Part shown: positions 37,251-49,761 of the stretch, piece by piece
How the letters are laid out: every line of letters begins with the position of its first letter
How positions within the stretch are numbered: position 1 is the stretch's first letter
Assembly: GCA_905182985.1 (NCBI GenBank)
Contig: CAJJDN010000140.1
Coordinates: forward strand, 215,111 to 279,110
DNA from: Paramecium sonneborni
Taxonomy: Eukaryota; Ciliophora; Oligohymenophorea; Peniculida; Parameciidae
DNA: 64,000 nt
Direction of reading: 5' to 3'
The notes under the pieces: model-generated
The model's input: only the letters and a program-made list of their open reading frames with translations
Told to the model about the DNA's origin: nothing
Database searches by the model: none
Translations under genes and position numbers: made by a program

Positions 37251-38159
37251 ATGTGTATTGCACTTTATTACATTAATCCAAAAGGAAAATTTAGATTTAT
37301 TTTGCTTTTTAATAGGGAAGAGTTTTCAAAAAGACCAACTGATTAATTAAAAATAATTCTAAATAATTAAGATAACATCATTATAGCAGGGCAAGATTAA
37401 TTGTAATAAGGAACATGGCTTGGATTTAATATTACTAATGGAATGATAGCATTTTTAACAAATAAAAACCATTTCTTTTATGTATCATTCAAGTAGAAAA
37501 TTTCCTAAATTACAAATTAGATTAGGTTTCAATACCCAAAATTTATGAAATTCTTTTACCCAACATTTAAATCAAGAGGTCAATTAATTGTCGATTTATT
37601 AAAGAAAAAAAATATCGAGCAACCTCTAGAATTTGACTATAAACTAAAAGATTAACATTTAACTTGTAATTATCATCTAGATAATAAAAGTAATAATGAT
37701 AATGATAATTGTTATACAAAGAGCAGATTAATTTAAGCATAATTAAATAAAGATTAATATATGGGATTCAATCTATTTGTTGGAAATTTAATTAATCAAG
37801 AATACTATTTATTGTCTTCTACATCTAATTAATTTAGAATAGCTGATAAAAGTGGAACAGCTTGCAGTTTTAGTACTATTGGAGAGAATTAAATAGAAAA
37901 GGAAATAATAGCTTAAAATAAATTTGAATAAATAATCGAAACTGAAGATAATATTGATATTTTATTCGATAAATTATTTTAATTAGCTCAAGAAAAGTTT
38001 AAAAGCAATGAAATATTTTTTAAAGCATTTCCTGAAGAATCCTCCTTTTTCATTCCAGAGTATAAAACTAAAATAGGATAAAAAAGAGGAACAAGAACTA
38101 CTTCAATAATTATTTTTGATGGTTTTAAGGTAGAAATGAAAGAAAAAACTTATTTATGA
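37251..38159 (+). CDS. TANGO2 family protein (NRDE domain), 302 aa
   Basis: Intronless, 303 codons. It begins MCIALYYINPKGKFRFILLF followed by NREEFSKRPT, then GTWLGFNITNG.IAFLTN, the hallmark N-terminal NRDE layout of TANGO2 (MCI...A.NRDE...RP...GTWLG......A.LTN). The initiator Met-Cys start is typical. The TANGO2 family is linked to lipid/acyl-CoA handling and mitochondrial and ER homeostasis; its exact biochemical role remains debated. It ends 34 bp from the end of the convergent MORN gene. Confidence 0.85.
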
Positions 38160-38193
38160 AAATTTATTCATTTTTAATAAATAAATTATTGAT

Positions 38194-39734
38194 TCAATAC
38201 TATATTTTTCCTTCATACCACTCTGTTTCAAAATATTCACTATCACCTCTTTTCATTAGTCCTTTTCCATGTTATAATCCATCCTTAAAAGGTCCAAGAT
38301 AAATTTTGTTATCATATTTATATTTACCAAATCCATGTTTTTTCCCTTTGACATATTCTCCTAAGTATTCTTCTCCATTCACCCAAGTAAAATGTCCTGT
38401 TCCATGCATCTCACCTGCTTCCCATTACCCTTTGTATTAATTACCATTACAAAATTTCATAATACCCCAACCATTAAATATAGAATTTTTATGTTCTCCT
38501 ACATATAAATATTATTTTTCAACATAATATTCAAGATATTCCTTAGGTGGTTCTTCAATAGATTGTTGACCAGTTCTTGGGTATTTTATAATTTGTTATG
38601 AATTTTTATTTGGCATTTAATAGGAATTAATGTGATTTTCAAACTCAAATATATCATTTTCTTTCTCATCTGCAAAAAATAACTCCTCCTTTTAGACTAA
38701 TATTTTATCATCTAACAAACCCTTCTAAATTTTACCATAACCATGATATTTGTTATTAAAAAATTAACCTATATAAATGCTATTCTCTGTAATTTAAATT
38801 CCATAACCACATCTCTTACCATAACAAAATCCATTATATAAATCTTCAAAATCTTCTTATTATTTATTAAACTACCAATCATTATTATAAATTGAAATCT
38901 GTTATAATGTAGCTAAATCTGCAGTCAGTATAAGTTATTTTAAATTACTGTTTTCTTTACTATAAGTTTTAACCTAATTAGTAGTAGCATCTTCATTTTC
39001 ACTCTTCAAATCATCTAAAATATTGTTTATAATTTTATCCTGCTTCCAATCTAATAAATATTTTAATAAATAAACTAAATCTGGACATTTTAAAATCTCC
39101 TTTAATTTAAGTGAATCTTGAGTATTTAAAATAGAACTCTTAAATAAAATGTCATCAAATAAAATTTTCCCATAAAATCTACAATTATTATCTAGTTTAT
39201 TTGATGATGTTTTAAAATCACTTACTTCTATTTATTTGCAATTGAATTAAAAACAGTATTTTCGACAGCAATTTTTAAAGTAATTTTAATAGCATTATTG
39301 ACAGCATTTTTTATAGCAATATAAACAGCACGAACAACAAAATATATCAGCAAAACAATTTTAAAAATAAGAAAAACTACTCCAAACTGTACTTTCAATG
39401 TTTTTTTCCAAGTATTTTTCCAACTCCTCCTTAATTATATCTTTAGCTACATTGATTTATTCTCTATTAGAAAGTACTCGTACCAACTACCATTTAAATA
39501 TTAATATACGTATTGGATTGGAGATTCTTCAATTGTGTCTGTTTCATAATTCTTTTCTTTCTGTATTATATTCTCAATTTCTGCTTATTCTTTTTTTTTC
39601 AATTCATCTGTTTCATTATTACTTTGAACTTCTTTTTTATACAATTTTTTTAGAAAATCCTAATATGAATCTTATCTTATTTCAAATTCAGATTTAATTT
39701 TTGCGCCTCTAACACTACTATCGCTATTGCCCAT
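38194..39734 (-). CDS. MORN-repeat protein with N-myristoylation-like start and cysteine cluster, 505 aa
   Basis: One 23-nt intron (39487-39509) gives 506 codons. It begins MGNSDSS, a good N-myristoylation context. Around residues 125-175 is a striking cluster of more than 15 Cys mixed with Tyr and Lys (FCCSCCLYCYKKCCQQC and on), suited to multiple palmitoylation or metal binding. The C-terminal half has MORN repeats (YGKRCGYGIQI, YHGYGKIQKG, FNGWGIMKFCNGNQYKGQWE, MHGTGHFTWVNGEEYLGEY, KHGFGKYKYDNKIYLG, QHGKGLM). MORN proteins act as membrane-associated scaffolds at cortical junctions. Lipidation at both sites would anchor it to a membrane, but this is inferred. Confidence 0.8.
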
Positions 39735-39766
39735 ATTTTAAATATGAAAAAAATATTAATTATATT

Positions 39767-41473
39767 TCATTCTAATATTGTGGGCATTTCTTTAATCGAT
39801 AATTCATCTTTAGCTCTTCTTTATAACTTTTGAACATAGTTCTCATATTCTGTAATAATTAATTCGTGATCTCCAATTTTAACTATAAGTTTATGATAAA
39901 AATACTTATTGTTACACCATTTTTCATAGTTTTTCTAAACTATTAAGATCCTTCGAGGGTTTGAAAAACCATAAAATATTCAAAGTTTTATTCATGTGAC
40001 AAAAAGAGGTCTATATCAGCAATATAGGTTTCTTTGAAATAGTTTTTTATCAAAGAATCAGGGACTAAATTTTTTTCTAAAATTTCAACATGAAAAATAT
40101 AAATCTATTTGCTATGATATTTATCATCTCCACTCATATCACTAAAATCTAATGGTATCTTGATTGAACTTTAAGGAACTTTATTCTTATAAAGATTTAA
40201 TTTGTTCTAATCAAGATTCATCAATTTTTTAGCTTTATAAAAAATACTTCCAGCCATATATGAATCAAATCCAGCTTCATGTTCAAAACTTTAATTATCA
40301 TCAAGATTATTGTATTCTTGACATTCATCCCCAAAAACAACATTAGGTTCTAAGCTTTATAAATTAATGAAGCTGTTCTTTAGTTCAGAAAACTATCCAA
40401 CTTTATTGTATACACTATAACTTTGATTGATTATATATTTGGTATCATATATCTCTGGAAAGATTTAATTGACTTTTGTAATGAATTCATTTTTTGAATC
40501 TGGTAGAGTCTCAAAAAATTTATCATAAACCTTTTTTTATATAATAATAACATATTACGTGCATAATATCCATTAAACCATTATGTAATATAAGGGGAGT
40601 CTTTTGCTAACTAATTTGATCTAGTAAAACTCTCACTCCAGCAAATTCATTTACCTCTTCAACATTCTATTTTTTTGTTTCTACAGGTTCTGGTCCTTTA
40701 ACAATGTATAATTTCTCTCTCTTTATTAAAACATCGGAATCATATTTACAATGAAATTCATAGTTCTTTCCAAATTCTTTGTTAATCTAAAAAGAACTCA
40801 TTATTTTAATTTACACTTTCTATAAAATGTCTGTATACTTTAACTTTGAGTCTTTTGATAGGAATTTCAAATTATAGATCATCACTAAATTTAAGAAATT
40901 GTTCAATTAACACTTTGTATTGTTTAACAAAATTGATCATTTCAAACGTAACAATTTTATCTAAATATCTAATATCATTTCTTAAATCTTGTATTCTTTT
41001 AGTTTCTCTCATAATTCTTTCATTTTAATGGGATAAATAAAGAATTCCTTCATTGAAAGTCTTATTAAAATCAAAATTGTTGTTTATAAGAAATTAAATG
41101 GTACTACTCTATACATTTAATTAAATGCTTACATTCAATTAGAATTATTTGTCTAAATAGCCATCTACACCATAAGGAAATATATAAAAATTAAATGGAT
41201 GAGCAATAATAGTGTTAGAATTAGGTTACTCTTTAAAAGTACACAGACCCATTTAAACTGGTAGGAATCGTCTGACATTTTCTTTGATCTTCCAATATCG
41301 CATTTAAAACTTGATAATTTATTGTGGTGTACAGAATCAAGGAGAGAATTTCTTAATAAAGATGAAGCAATCACACCTGTAAATTCCAAATCCAAAGCTA
41401 CATAATTGGCTTCTTTGATGCTTTATTAGATGAATGCTAGATTTTGTAAAAAATTATATCTAGTCAGATTCAT
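39767..41473 (-). CDS. PARN: Poly(A)-specific ribonuclease PARN, about 534 aa, one apparent frameshift
   Basis: Four introns (41310-41332, 41109-41132, 40787-40814, 40531-40558). The DEDD nuclease residues are in place: ALDLEFTG has Asp28 and Glu30, the same numbers as human PARN. Further along are FLPVQMGLCTF, NNNFDFNKTFNEGI, LILHNGLMDIMHV and HEAGFDSYMAG. PARN shortens poly(A) tails and trims small RNAs. Near 39964-39968 the frame must shift by one base: before it the frame runs FEYFMVF, and the protein-like frame resumes as SNPRRILIVQKNYEKWC to TGA 39767-39769. The total is one base short of a whole number of codons. One more T in the five-T run would repair it, so a sequence error is likely. 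Confidence 0.88.
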
Positions 41474-41596
41474 GAATTTTTGGATGATTATTAAATAAGT
41501 TTAAATTCTTTAAAATTAGTGTATTGTAGAGCACAATTAAAAATATGTAATTATTTCTAATAATAATATTACATATTTATTTGGTTATAAAATAAT

Positions 41597-43610
41597 TCAT
41601 TCATTTCTTTTTCCTCCTAATCCTTCCCATAGTGATTTCATACATAATTTCCAATCTCCATTTACATCATATTCTCTCATTAATATGTATTATTCTTATA
41701 AAGTTAGATTAAATCCTAATTCTTATAATCCTTAACTTAATTCATCAAATTCTAAATAACCTTTTAATTGCTTATCCAATTTCCTAATTGTTAAATTCAA
41801 AATTGGTACTTCATAAGATCAAGTAAGAAACTATCAAAATTAGGATAGTTTTCTGCAAAAAGTCTTAGTTTTGCAATGATTTAAGAAATATCTGCTTCTT
41901 TGAAAACATCAGGTTTTTATTTCATATAATTAATAGTAAATTCATCTCCTCTGATTAATTAAAATTTATAAACATTAAATTAAACAACAGCTCCTAATTA
42001 GAAATCCTAAATTATTATGAAAATAATTTACTTTTTCAGTATAATAATCATTAGTCAAAGGATTTTTTTATCTAGATCTTTCTAAGAATTTACCACCCTT
42101 AGAAATAATAAAAATAAAATACCCAAATTCCACTATTTCTTTCTGAAGTTTAATAAACTTAAATTGTATCATCACCGCAATAAAAAGAAATGATAAATCT
42201 TCTAGAATTTTCTTCTCTAACTTCACTAATTTATCTGGCTTCAAATCTTAATATAAATTAATCTTAAGTAAAATTTTTTCTAACATCTTTTTTAGGTGGT
42301 TTAGGTTATAATGAATATACAGATCCTAAAGAATCTTCTTCATATCCATATCCATTATATGGAGGAACAGGATGATAGAATTTCTTTCCTCTTTCTTATT
42401 TAAGAATTGCAGGTCTATTATTTATACATATTGAATTACTTTTATTAGATTCCTAAAACATTTAGATAGTAATCTTTAGTAAAATCATCGCATCCATATA
42501 TAAAACATTCTCTTCCATATATTTTAACAGTATTTCCACAAATTAAATCTTAAGGATTATAAAATTCTTCTTTTTTTAAAGTCATGCCTGGATAATGAGT
42601 TAAAATTGGTTATTTAGGAATTTTTTATCTTCTCAACATTAAAGGATAAGGATCTTTTCCTGAATTTTATTTCCTAACTTCTTTAACTTCACAAGTATCA
42701 TCAGCTAAATAGTAATTAAGAGTGTAATAATTTAATTATCCTTCAATTGATGAATCATCCCAAATAATATCAAAAGATAACACTTTTCTATCATTTTATA
42801 AATATTTATTAAGACCACCATTAGGATGTCCACCACCTAATTTGACTTCAAAATACTCTTTATATTCTTTAGTATCAGGTGGATTGATTTTTAGATCTTT
42901 AGTTTCTCTTAAACTTTCAAAATTGTCTTTAGGAAATTATTCTGGTAAACTTAAAGGTTTTCCCATATATTCATAGAATTCTCTTGTATAAGAATCACAA
43001 TCCTATATTCTAAAAACCTAATAATGAATAAAAATTTGAATTACTCTTTCATAAAAATTGATATTTGAACATAATTGAAAATCTTCCCATTAAAAAAAGT
43101 CTTATTTACCAAGTTTTTTTGGGATTTTTTATCTTTTAATAAATAAACCTTAAGGTATTCCAGCATTAGGTATACGAGGCTATAATAATAATAATATATG
43201 AAAATATTTACTTCTGTAACATGAATTGTGCCATCGGAAAGATAATAATAGATTATAACCTTTCTAATTCTATAATTTTCATTAGGATTCTCTACAACAG
43301 ATTCTTAAAAGTAACCATAAAAGCGTAATACAGCTCTGTCATATTTTAACCATGGTGGTTAGATACGTGGAATATAATCATTTTCTGGTGGTTATCTTCT
43401 TCCATAAGTTAAATTAGGAGGAGCATTGAATTTCATAGAGTCTATGAGATTTGGATCAAACTCTTCATGTACATAGTTAGTCTTCTCTTAAACTGTTCCA
43501 TTGACATATGAAAACTATTAAGTTTTGTGATGGTTTTCTTTAAATGGATCAGAAAAAACATGTCCTGGTAGAAAAGGTACTTATTTCGGGAATTGTGAAT
43601 TAAGGGACAT
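41597..43610 (-). CDS. EFHC1/EFHC2 (Rib72)-like DM10-domain axonemal protein, 617 aa
   Basis: Six introns (43180-43211, 43018-43044, 42415-42439, 42098-42122, 42007-42031, 41784-41809) give 618 codons. Three DM10 domains are readable. Each has an LRF.GYF / LSFDIIW / LRFEAR type strand, a YYLSDGT / YYLADDT / YCGDDT strand, and the IPQGLFIKRQKIP or PLMLRRQKIP or SGIWGGKFLERS block, then a DCD/GCDDFT motif. The C-terminus carries an EF-hand-like region (FDELSQGLQELGF, REYDVNGDW). The N-terminal VPFLPGHVFSDP matches the family start. These are ciliary doublet microtubule inner proteins. Intron 2 (27 nt) lacks TGA. Confidence 0.9.
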
Positions 43611-43771
43611 CAAAAATAATTAAAATATAACTGATTTCTATTCAAAATCACATTGAATATGAATTACTTTGTAGAAGACTTACAATATATTAACAAATAT
43701 AACAAATACTATCAAAAAAACATGTTTCACTTTATTTATACACTAGTTTGTATGTTCTATAATATTAATAA

Positions 43772-44587
43772 TCAATTAATTTTATAAACATGAGTTCGTT
43801 GTTGTAAATTTATATTATTATTATAAACATTAGTACTCTTATCTATTGCCCAAGGAGGATTCATTTAGTAAATTTATTTTTATTATGTTTATTGTTATTA
43901 TTAATTCATCTTATTCTGAGATATCTATTACATCATAATATCTAATTAATCAATCTAAGAATTCCTTCCATATTTTTGAATTCGTCCTTCTACTATTTGA
44001 GGTTAGTTATTCTAACTGAAGAATTAATTGAAAATAACAAAATTGTTATTTTGAGGTATATATTAGTTAAGATGATAATGCTTATTTAGAAAACCAATCA
44101 ATTTCTGACTAGGTCTATCATATGCTAATTTTTCTGGTTTAATCTACTCATTTTTCAACATCTCTTCAAATAATTCTTTTCCTACTCCCATTCTTTAAAC
44201 ACTTTCATGAACATAAAAATCTAATACACAAAGTGGTTATAATTCTTTTATTTATCCATTATAATCTCTATAAAATAGATTCTTTCTCCCAACCTTCAAT
44301 AAACCTTAACAATTCTATGATATTTCTCAATTAACATACTTTACCATCTGATTTCAAATAAACTCTCTAATCACTTCCATAAAATCTACTAGCAGTAGTT
44401 ATTATTTGTTTTAGTTATTATGCCTAAGTATAGATTTGTATATTATTTATACAATCGCTGAAGCTTCACCCATTTTATCTATTACTTCATCTAGAAAACT
44501 ATTTCTTCGAGTATTTTAGGCATTTATCACACTAATTCCATTTTGATTTGTTTAAAGTGCTTTTTATAAGGGAAATTAAAATTACAT
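43772..44587 (-). CDS. Alpha-tubulin N-acetyltransferase (MEC-17/ATAT1), 253 aa
   Basis: Two introns (29 nt at 44424-44452, 25 nt at 44315-44339) give 254 codons. The catalytic core is well conserved: GLLKVGRKNLFYRD, LQPLCVLDFYVHESVQRMG with the catalytic Asp/Cys region, the acetyl-CoA loop GVGKELFEEML, and LAYDRPSQKLIGFLNKHYHL, then NNFVIFNQFF. It acetylates Lys40 of alpha-tubulin inside microtubules, abundant in cilia. The N-terminus MQFQFPLQ matches the family start. A Gln-rich, Asn-rich tail follows the domain. It starts only 49 bp from the divergent ATG2-like gene. Confidence 0.93.
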
Positions 44588-44636
44588 TATTCAATATTTA
44601 TAATAAAAAAAGGCAGATATTCAATTAAGTAATAAG
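44588..44636. promoter_or_regulatory. 49-bp divergent intergenic region
   Basis: All of the DNA between the ATAT1 start codon (minus) and the ATG2-like start codon (plus). It is purely A/T-rich with no recognisable box. It must hold both 5' leaders, so either transcription start sites overlap or promoter elements lie inside the genes. Confidence 0.5.
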
Positions 44637-47600
44637 ATGTTAAGAAATATCTAATAAAGTGTGGTAATTAAACAAATATAATTTTTTAGTATAAGAAAGT
44701 AAGAGACTATACTAATCCTCTTAATTTACTCATTCCTTGGTTGAATGCAATTTTTAAAAAAATTATGGGAAATTTCTTTAATGAAGAGATAAAGAAGGAA
44801 TAATTTACATCTATGGGTTTAAAGTAATTAACATTAAAAGTGAATTCTTTAAATTAATAAATGGCTCCCAATATACCATTTGTGTTGGAATCTGGATCAA
44901 TTTCTCTATTAAAATTGGATCTACACAAACTTACATGTTTGATTGAAGAAGTGGAAATAACATTAAATTTCAAGACAATTGAGTAATATGAATAATTTAA
45001 AATAACTTATGACTAAAAAAAGATCACAGCAGACAAACTCTAGAAAATTAAAGATGAGATTATTAAAGCTTATAAAGTAAAAAGTGAGACTTCAAATAAT
45101 GCTAATTAGAATGCGTGGAATATCATTAGATAGTTTTTATAGAAAATTACTTTTACTGTCAATAAATTGGTTGTTCATATAATTGAGCCAACTCATAGAG
45201 ATAAATTATCTTTGGCAATTAATTAAATAAGTATGAGAGTTAGGAAATTATAAGAAGAGAAGGACTAAATGGTCAGTACTATGATAATAGGTGGATGTTC
45301 ATTGCATATTAATGAATAAAATAAATTGTTTGATGTAAATAATTATCAAAAGGAATCATGTATATTTAGCTTATAATAAAAATACACAAATAAATATGAT
45401 TAACATGTAGTTATTCATTTAAAAACAGAATTGAAAGAAAGGTTAAAATTTAATAGTACTCTTTGTATAAGATTGATGTAGATGAACTTTAATTATAAAT
45501 AATTATAGATAGCTATAAGAATAATTATGAGTATTATGGATCATAATAAACTTATATAATCTTAAGATAAAATTATTATTGAATCAATTAAATAGTAAGC
45601 ACAATAATATCAATTTACATGGTGTGAGTCATAAATTAATAAAAATTATTGTGATTAAGTTGGAGAAATCAAAATAGATGATATGGAGAGTAAATCCTTG
45701 AGTGATGAAGCTACAGTAGAGTTTAATGATGATTTTGAGTAAGCTTTAGAGAGAAGTTTTGTAAATGAAGAAGGTGTAGATGTTTAATTTGAGGAATCTC
45801 AGATTGAGGGATTGAATTAATCAGTCCTTAATTAATCTAATTTAGGAGATTTAAATTAAAGTACACTTAAATAATCTATTTTTTCAATGTCTGTATTTAA
45901 AGAATTGATCAATGATGAAGATGATAAATAGGGCTTAGAAGAATTAGATGATGGACAATTAATCTTTAAAATGAAAATTTAGAAAGTAAGAGTCATATTC
46001 TCAAGAGATACAATAATGGATAAATGGAGTGTAGATAATTTAAAGAAAACAAATTATTATGAATTAGAATTAGATTAAATTAATTGGTTGATGACTAAAG
46101 AAATAGGCCAATAATTAATTACATCAGTTAAATAAACTAAAATTGAAATTCCAATTGTTTAACTCTTTCATTATGAATATTGTAATTTATTACCTGAAGA
46201 TAAATTTCAAGATCAAACTAATGATGATGAAAATTAAGAAATATTTTAAAGTATTAATGAAAATTGTCCTATCAATCCTTAAAATTTAGAAAATCAAATG
46301 TTTCATTCTTGCTATAATTTAAGTTAAAATGATGTTTTAGAAAAGATTGCTTTAAAAAAGAGTGAGTTTATCAAAGAATAAGGGAATTATTACTATAAAA
46401 AAAAATGTTTACTTTAATTATATGATGGAACAAAAGAATAAGAGGATAAAAATTTAATAATAAAAATAGACAATCAATTTATATACTCTTAGGAAAAGAT
46501 TAAATCCATAGATAATGGTTTGTAAATTAAAATGCATCATTTAAATAATACTTAAGCAATATCAATTAAGAAGATTGATATTAATTTAAGTATAGATGAA
46601 ATACTAGAGTTAATAGAAATATTTAAAATCGATCATTAGAGGAAGTCAATTAAAAGTATACCAAATTTAAATTTGATAACAATCCATTAACTTTAATTTA
46701 AGATTTTAATTCAAGAAACAGATTATGTTGATTTTTATTATTTACAATAGATCATTAAAAATGATCCTAATAGTAGTAGTGTTATTCATTAATAATAGAA
46801 AATATCTTATTTTGCATTTAATATTATCGATTTCTAAGTATAATAATCAAGTTCTGGTTTAATAACCTTTGATTAGATTGAATGTTTAAAGATAGAATAT
46901 GACAGAATAAAACAAATATTTAATAATGAGATAATTGCTGAAATAGGAGCATAGGAAAATTCTTAAACTTTGACTAGACCCATAATAAAACTTATGGATA
47001 CAGAAGAAATACGGGTGGCAATTCCTAAAGTTGAGATTTTCATCAATACATCTTCCATGGAATTTGCAAAAACATTATTAATTGTCTTAAAAGATTTTCA
47101 AAAAAGATCTAAAGAATTAACCAAAAGTAATAAGGAAAGTAAATAAATCATTAAATTGCTTTTTGATGAAATAATTATTAAAATCAATTTGGAATAATAA
47201 TCTAATACAAATTAAACAAGATTTATTGTACATGCATCAAAATTAGCAGTAGAAATGATTGGAAAAGATGAAGTTTTGTTAACTTTGTATAATTGTTTAG
47301 CTGTTGATTTAAGTTGGAATTGTAAAAAGCCTAAACAAGATATACCAATTTATGGTAGTCCAAATGAAGTCAAAACAAAAGATTAGCCTAATTAAATAAT
47401 ACATTTTAGAAATTAAAAATATTAAGCAAATCAAGTTTTATTTTATAAATAAGAACGTTTTAATAGAGAAGAATTTAAGACTCTTTTATAAAATGAAATG
47501 ATAAAATCAGATCATAATATGGCATTTTAATATACTACTATCAAATTAAAGACTAATAGATACTTAAATCCAGATTGTTTAGATGTTTTATAAGGAAGAA

Positions 47601-49709
47601 CGAATTTGGTTACATTAAAGATGAATAAAAATAAAAAAATGGAAATAAAATATTAGCATGGAATTATATAAATAGATGAGTAATTAATTGAAACAACAAC
47701 CACTATATTAGACTTAACCTAAAGATGGGAATAAATTTTGATTCCAAAATAAATTAATTTACAACAAAGTTAATCTAAATCTATTTTTACTTTGACAATT
47801 TAAAACATATGGTTGAATTATTTACCAACATATAGAAAATCTACTTTGTTAAAATAATATTTATAGAAAAAAGAGGCAATTAAATCATTAATTGCTATAT
47901 AACCAGAATAATTGTATTATTCATGGATTAGAGTTTTAATTAGAATTAAGAGTGCAACTCTATCAAGTGATTTATAAGCTCATTTGAGTTCAGCATAAAT
48001 TTATGTTAAAAGTACATCCAAAGATATAAAACATGCTAATTTAAGTTTTTTAAATCCCATTTTATTGGTTCCTCCAAAAAATGGACTTTTTGATGAGAAT
48101 CGAAAATTTTCAGATGGATTTTAAATTGATAAAGATGAATAAGGTTTACTAAGATTACTTTGTTTTTAAAAATTATTTAAAATAAAAGGTGTAACAATAT
48201 CAGGAAAAACAATTAATATTGGTTAAATAAGTGGGAATTTAAAGAAAGATTCAATTATCAGTTTATGGGATATTACATCAATGACTTTAGAGAAGATAAG
48301 AAAAATAATACCTGAATAGGTGAATAAAAATTAAATTAATGTTTAACAAGATGGTCATCAATACAATCCAAGTGAAAATTTAAATATTTTTGAGGAAGAT
48401 GAAATTGAATTACCAACAATAGAAAATATTCCTAATGAGAAATAATTTGAGATTATTCTTAAACATCTTGAAATTAAATTAACAGTTGGTTAACATTTCC
48501 CTCCTGAAGTATTTAGTGATACAAATCCAATTAATACAGAATTTTAATAACATAATTAAGAATAGTATTATCTTGAACATTCAAATTAATTATAATTAGA
48601 AGAGTTTCCATAAATAAATGATTCATAATGTAGTTCTATTATTTTGAGTATGAAAGAATTAAAATTAATATGTTGTGGACCAACATAAAAAAACATAAAT
48701 TAATTTTATTTAAAATTATTACACCTCGAAATAGCAGATAAAATTTATAGCTCTAAGTTTTCTAAAATTGTTGGAAAAGAACCTAGTCATGAAGAGTCAA
48801 ATTTTGCAGAGATCTTTTATTAAATTGATAAAATTAATAACAAAATTGATTTGGAAGCATATATTGTTCCTTTAAGAGTGTGTATATCTGGAGCAGCTTT
48901 AGAATTTTTATAGGATATAATAAATAGTCATCAATAATTAAATCCAAAGGTTGATATGTTAAGTTAATTGAATGTATCAAATACTAAAGAATCAATAATT
49001 GAATTCTGTGTATAGGAAGGATATTAAGTTACTTTCTAAAGAATTAGTGAAACAAGTACATTTAAATATTTATATAGAAAAATCGATAAAAGTAGGTTTT
49101 TTAAATATTGAGAGATTATATTGTTATATAACATTTGATGGAAGTGGTGTAAAAATGGATGGAAAGTTGAAAGGCTTAGTTAGATTAGCTTCTTATGATA
49201 ATCTATTTATTTTTTTAAAGAGGGCGTAAATTCATAATTTAGTGTTTGAGAATGAAACAGACTTCATTAAATTTATGTTTGAGCAATACTAATATCTCAT
49301 TAGAAATGATTCTTAATTAATTTAAAAATTGATCACTTCCTTTAAAGCATTCCAAAATATTACAAATATTCTATTAGGGTATTAATGATATATATATTAA
49401 GAATTCAAACAATGTTTATGACAATATTTAAATAAGGAATAGTAGCAGGAGTATGTTCAGGATCAATACCTTTGGCAAAAGCGTTAGGAGATGAGATTGT
49501 TTATTTGGCAAAAAAGCCTATTGAAGTTTGCAGTACAATGAGTGAAGGAATTGGATTTAAAATGGCAAATGTTGTATTTAGTCCTATAGAAAGAGTTTTA
49601 GACTAATTTTCAATAATGGTATTTAAGTATATATCATTATTAGACTACAAGTGATAGAATTCCTAAAGAGTTTCTTAAAAAAAATAATGAAGATTAAACT
49701 AATGCATGA
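44637..49709 (+). CDS. ATG2-like bridge lipid-transfer protein, 1659 aa
   Basis: Four introns (44664-44689, 49010-49028, 49379-49401, 49619-49643) give 1660 codons. The N-terminus (IPWLNAIFKKIMGNFF, then SMGLKQLTLKVNSLN) fits a chorein-type opening. The long body alternates beta strands and low-complexity Asn/Gln loops as in VPS13/ATG2. The C-terminal block FDGSGVKMDGKLKGLVRLAS, then GIVAGVCSGSIPLAKALGDE, corresponds to the ATG2 C-terminal region with its G-x-S/T segment. ATG2 moves phospholipids from ER to the growing autophagosome. The 19-nt intron at 49010 is the shortest in the window. Distinction from a VPS13-type protein rests mainly on length and the C-terminus. Confidence 0.72.
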
Positions 49710-49761
49710 AAATTTTTAATTTTTAATTTTTTAATACTTTTTTATAATATATTAAATTAGT

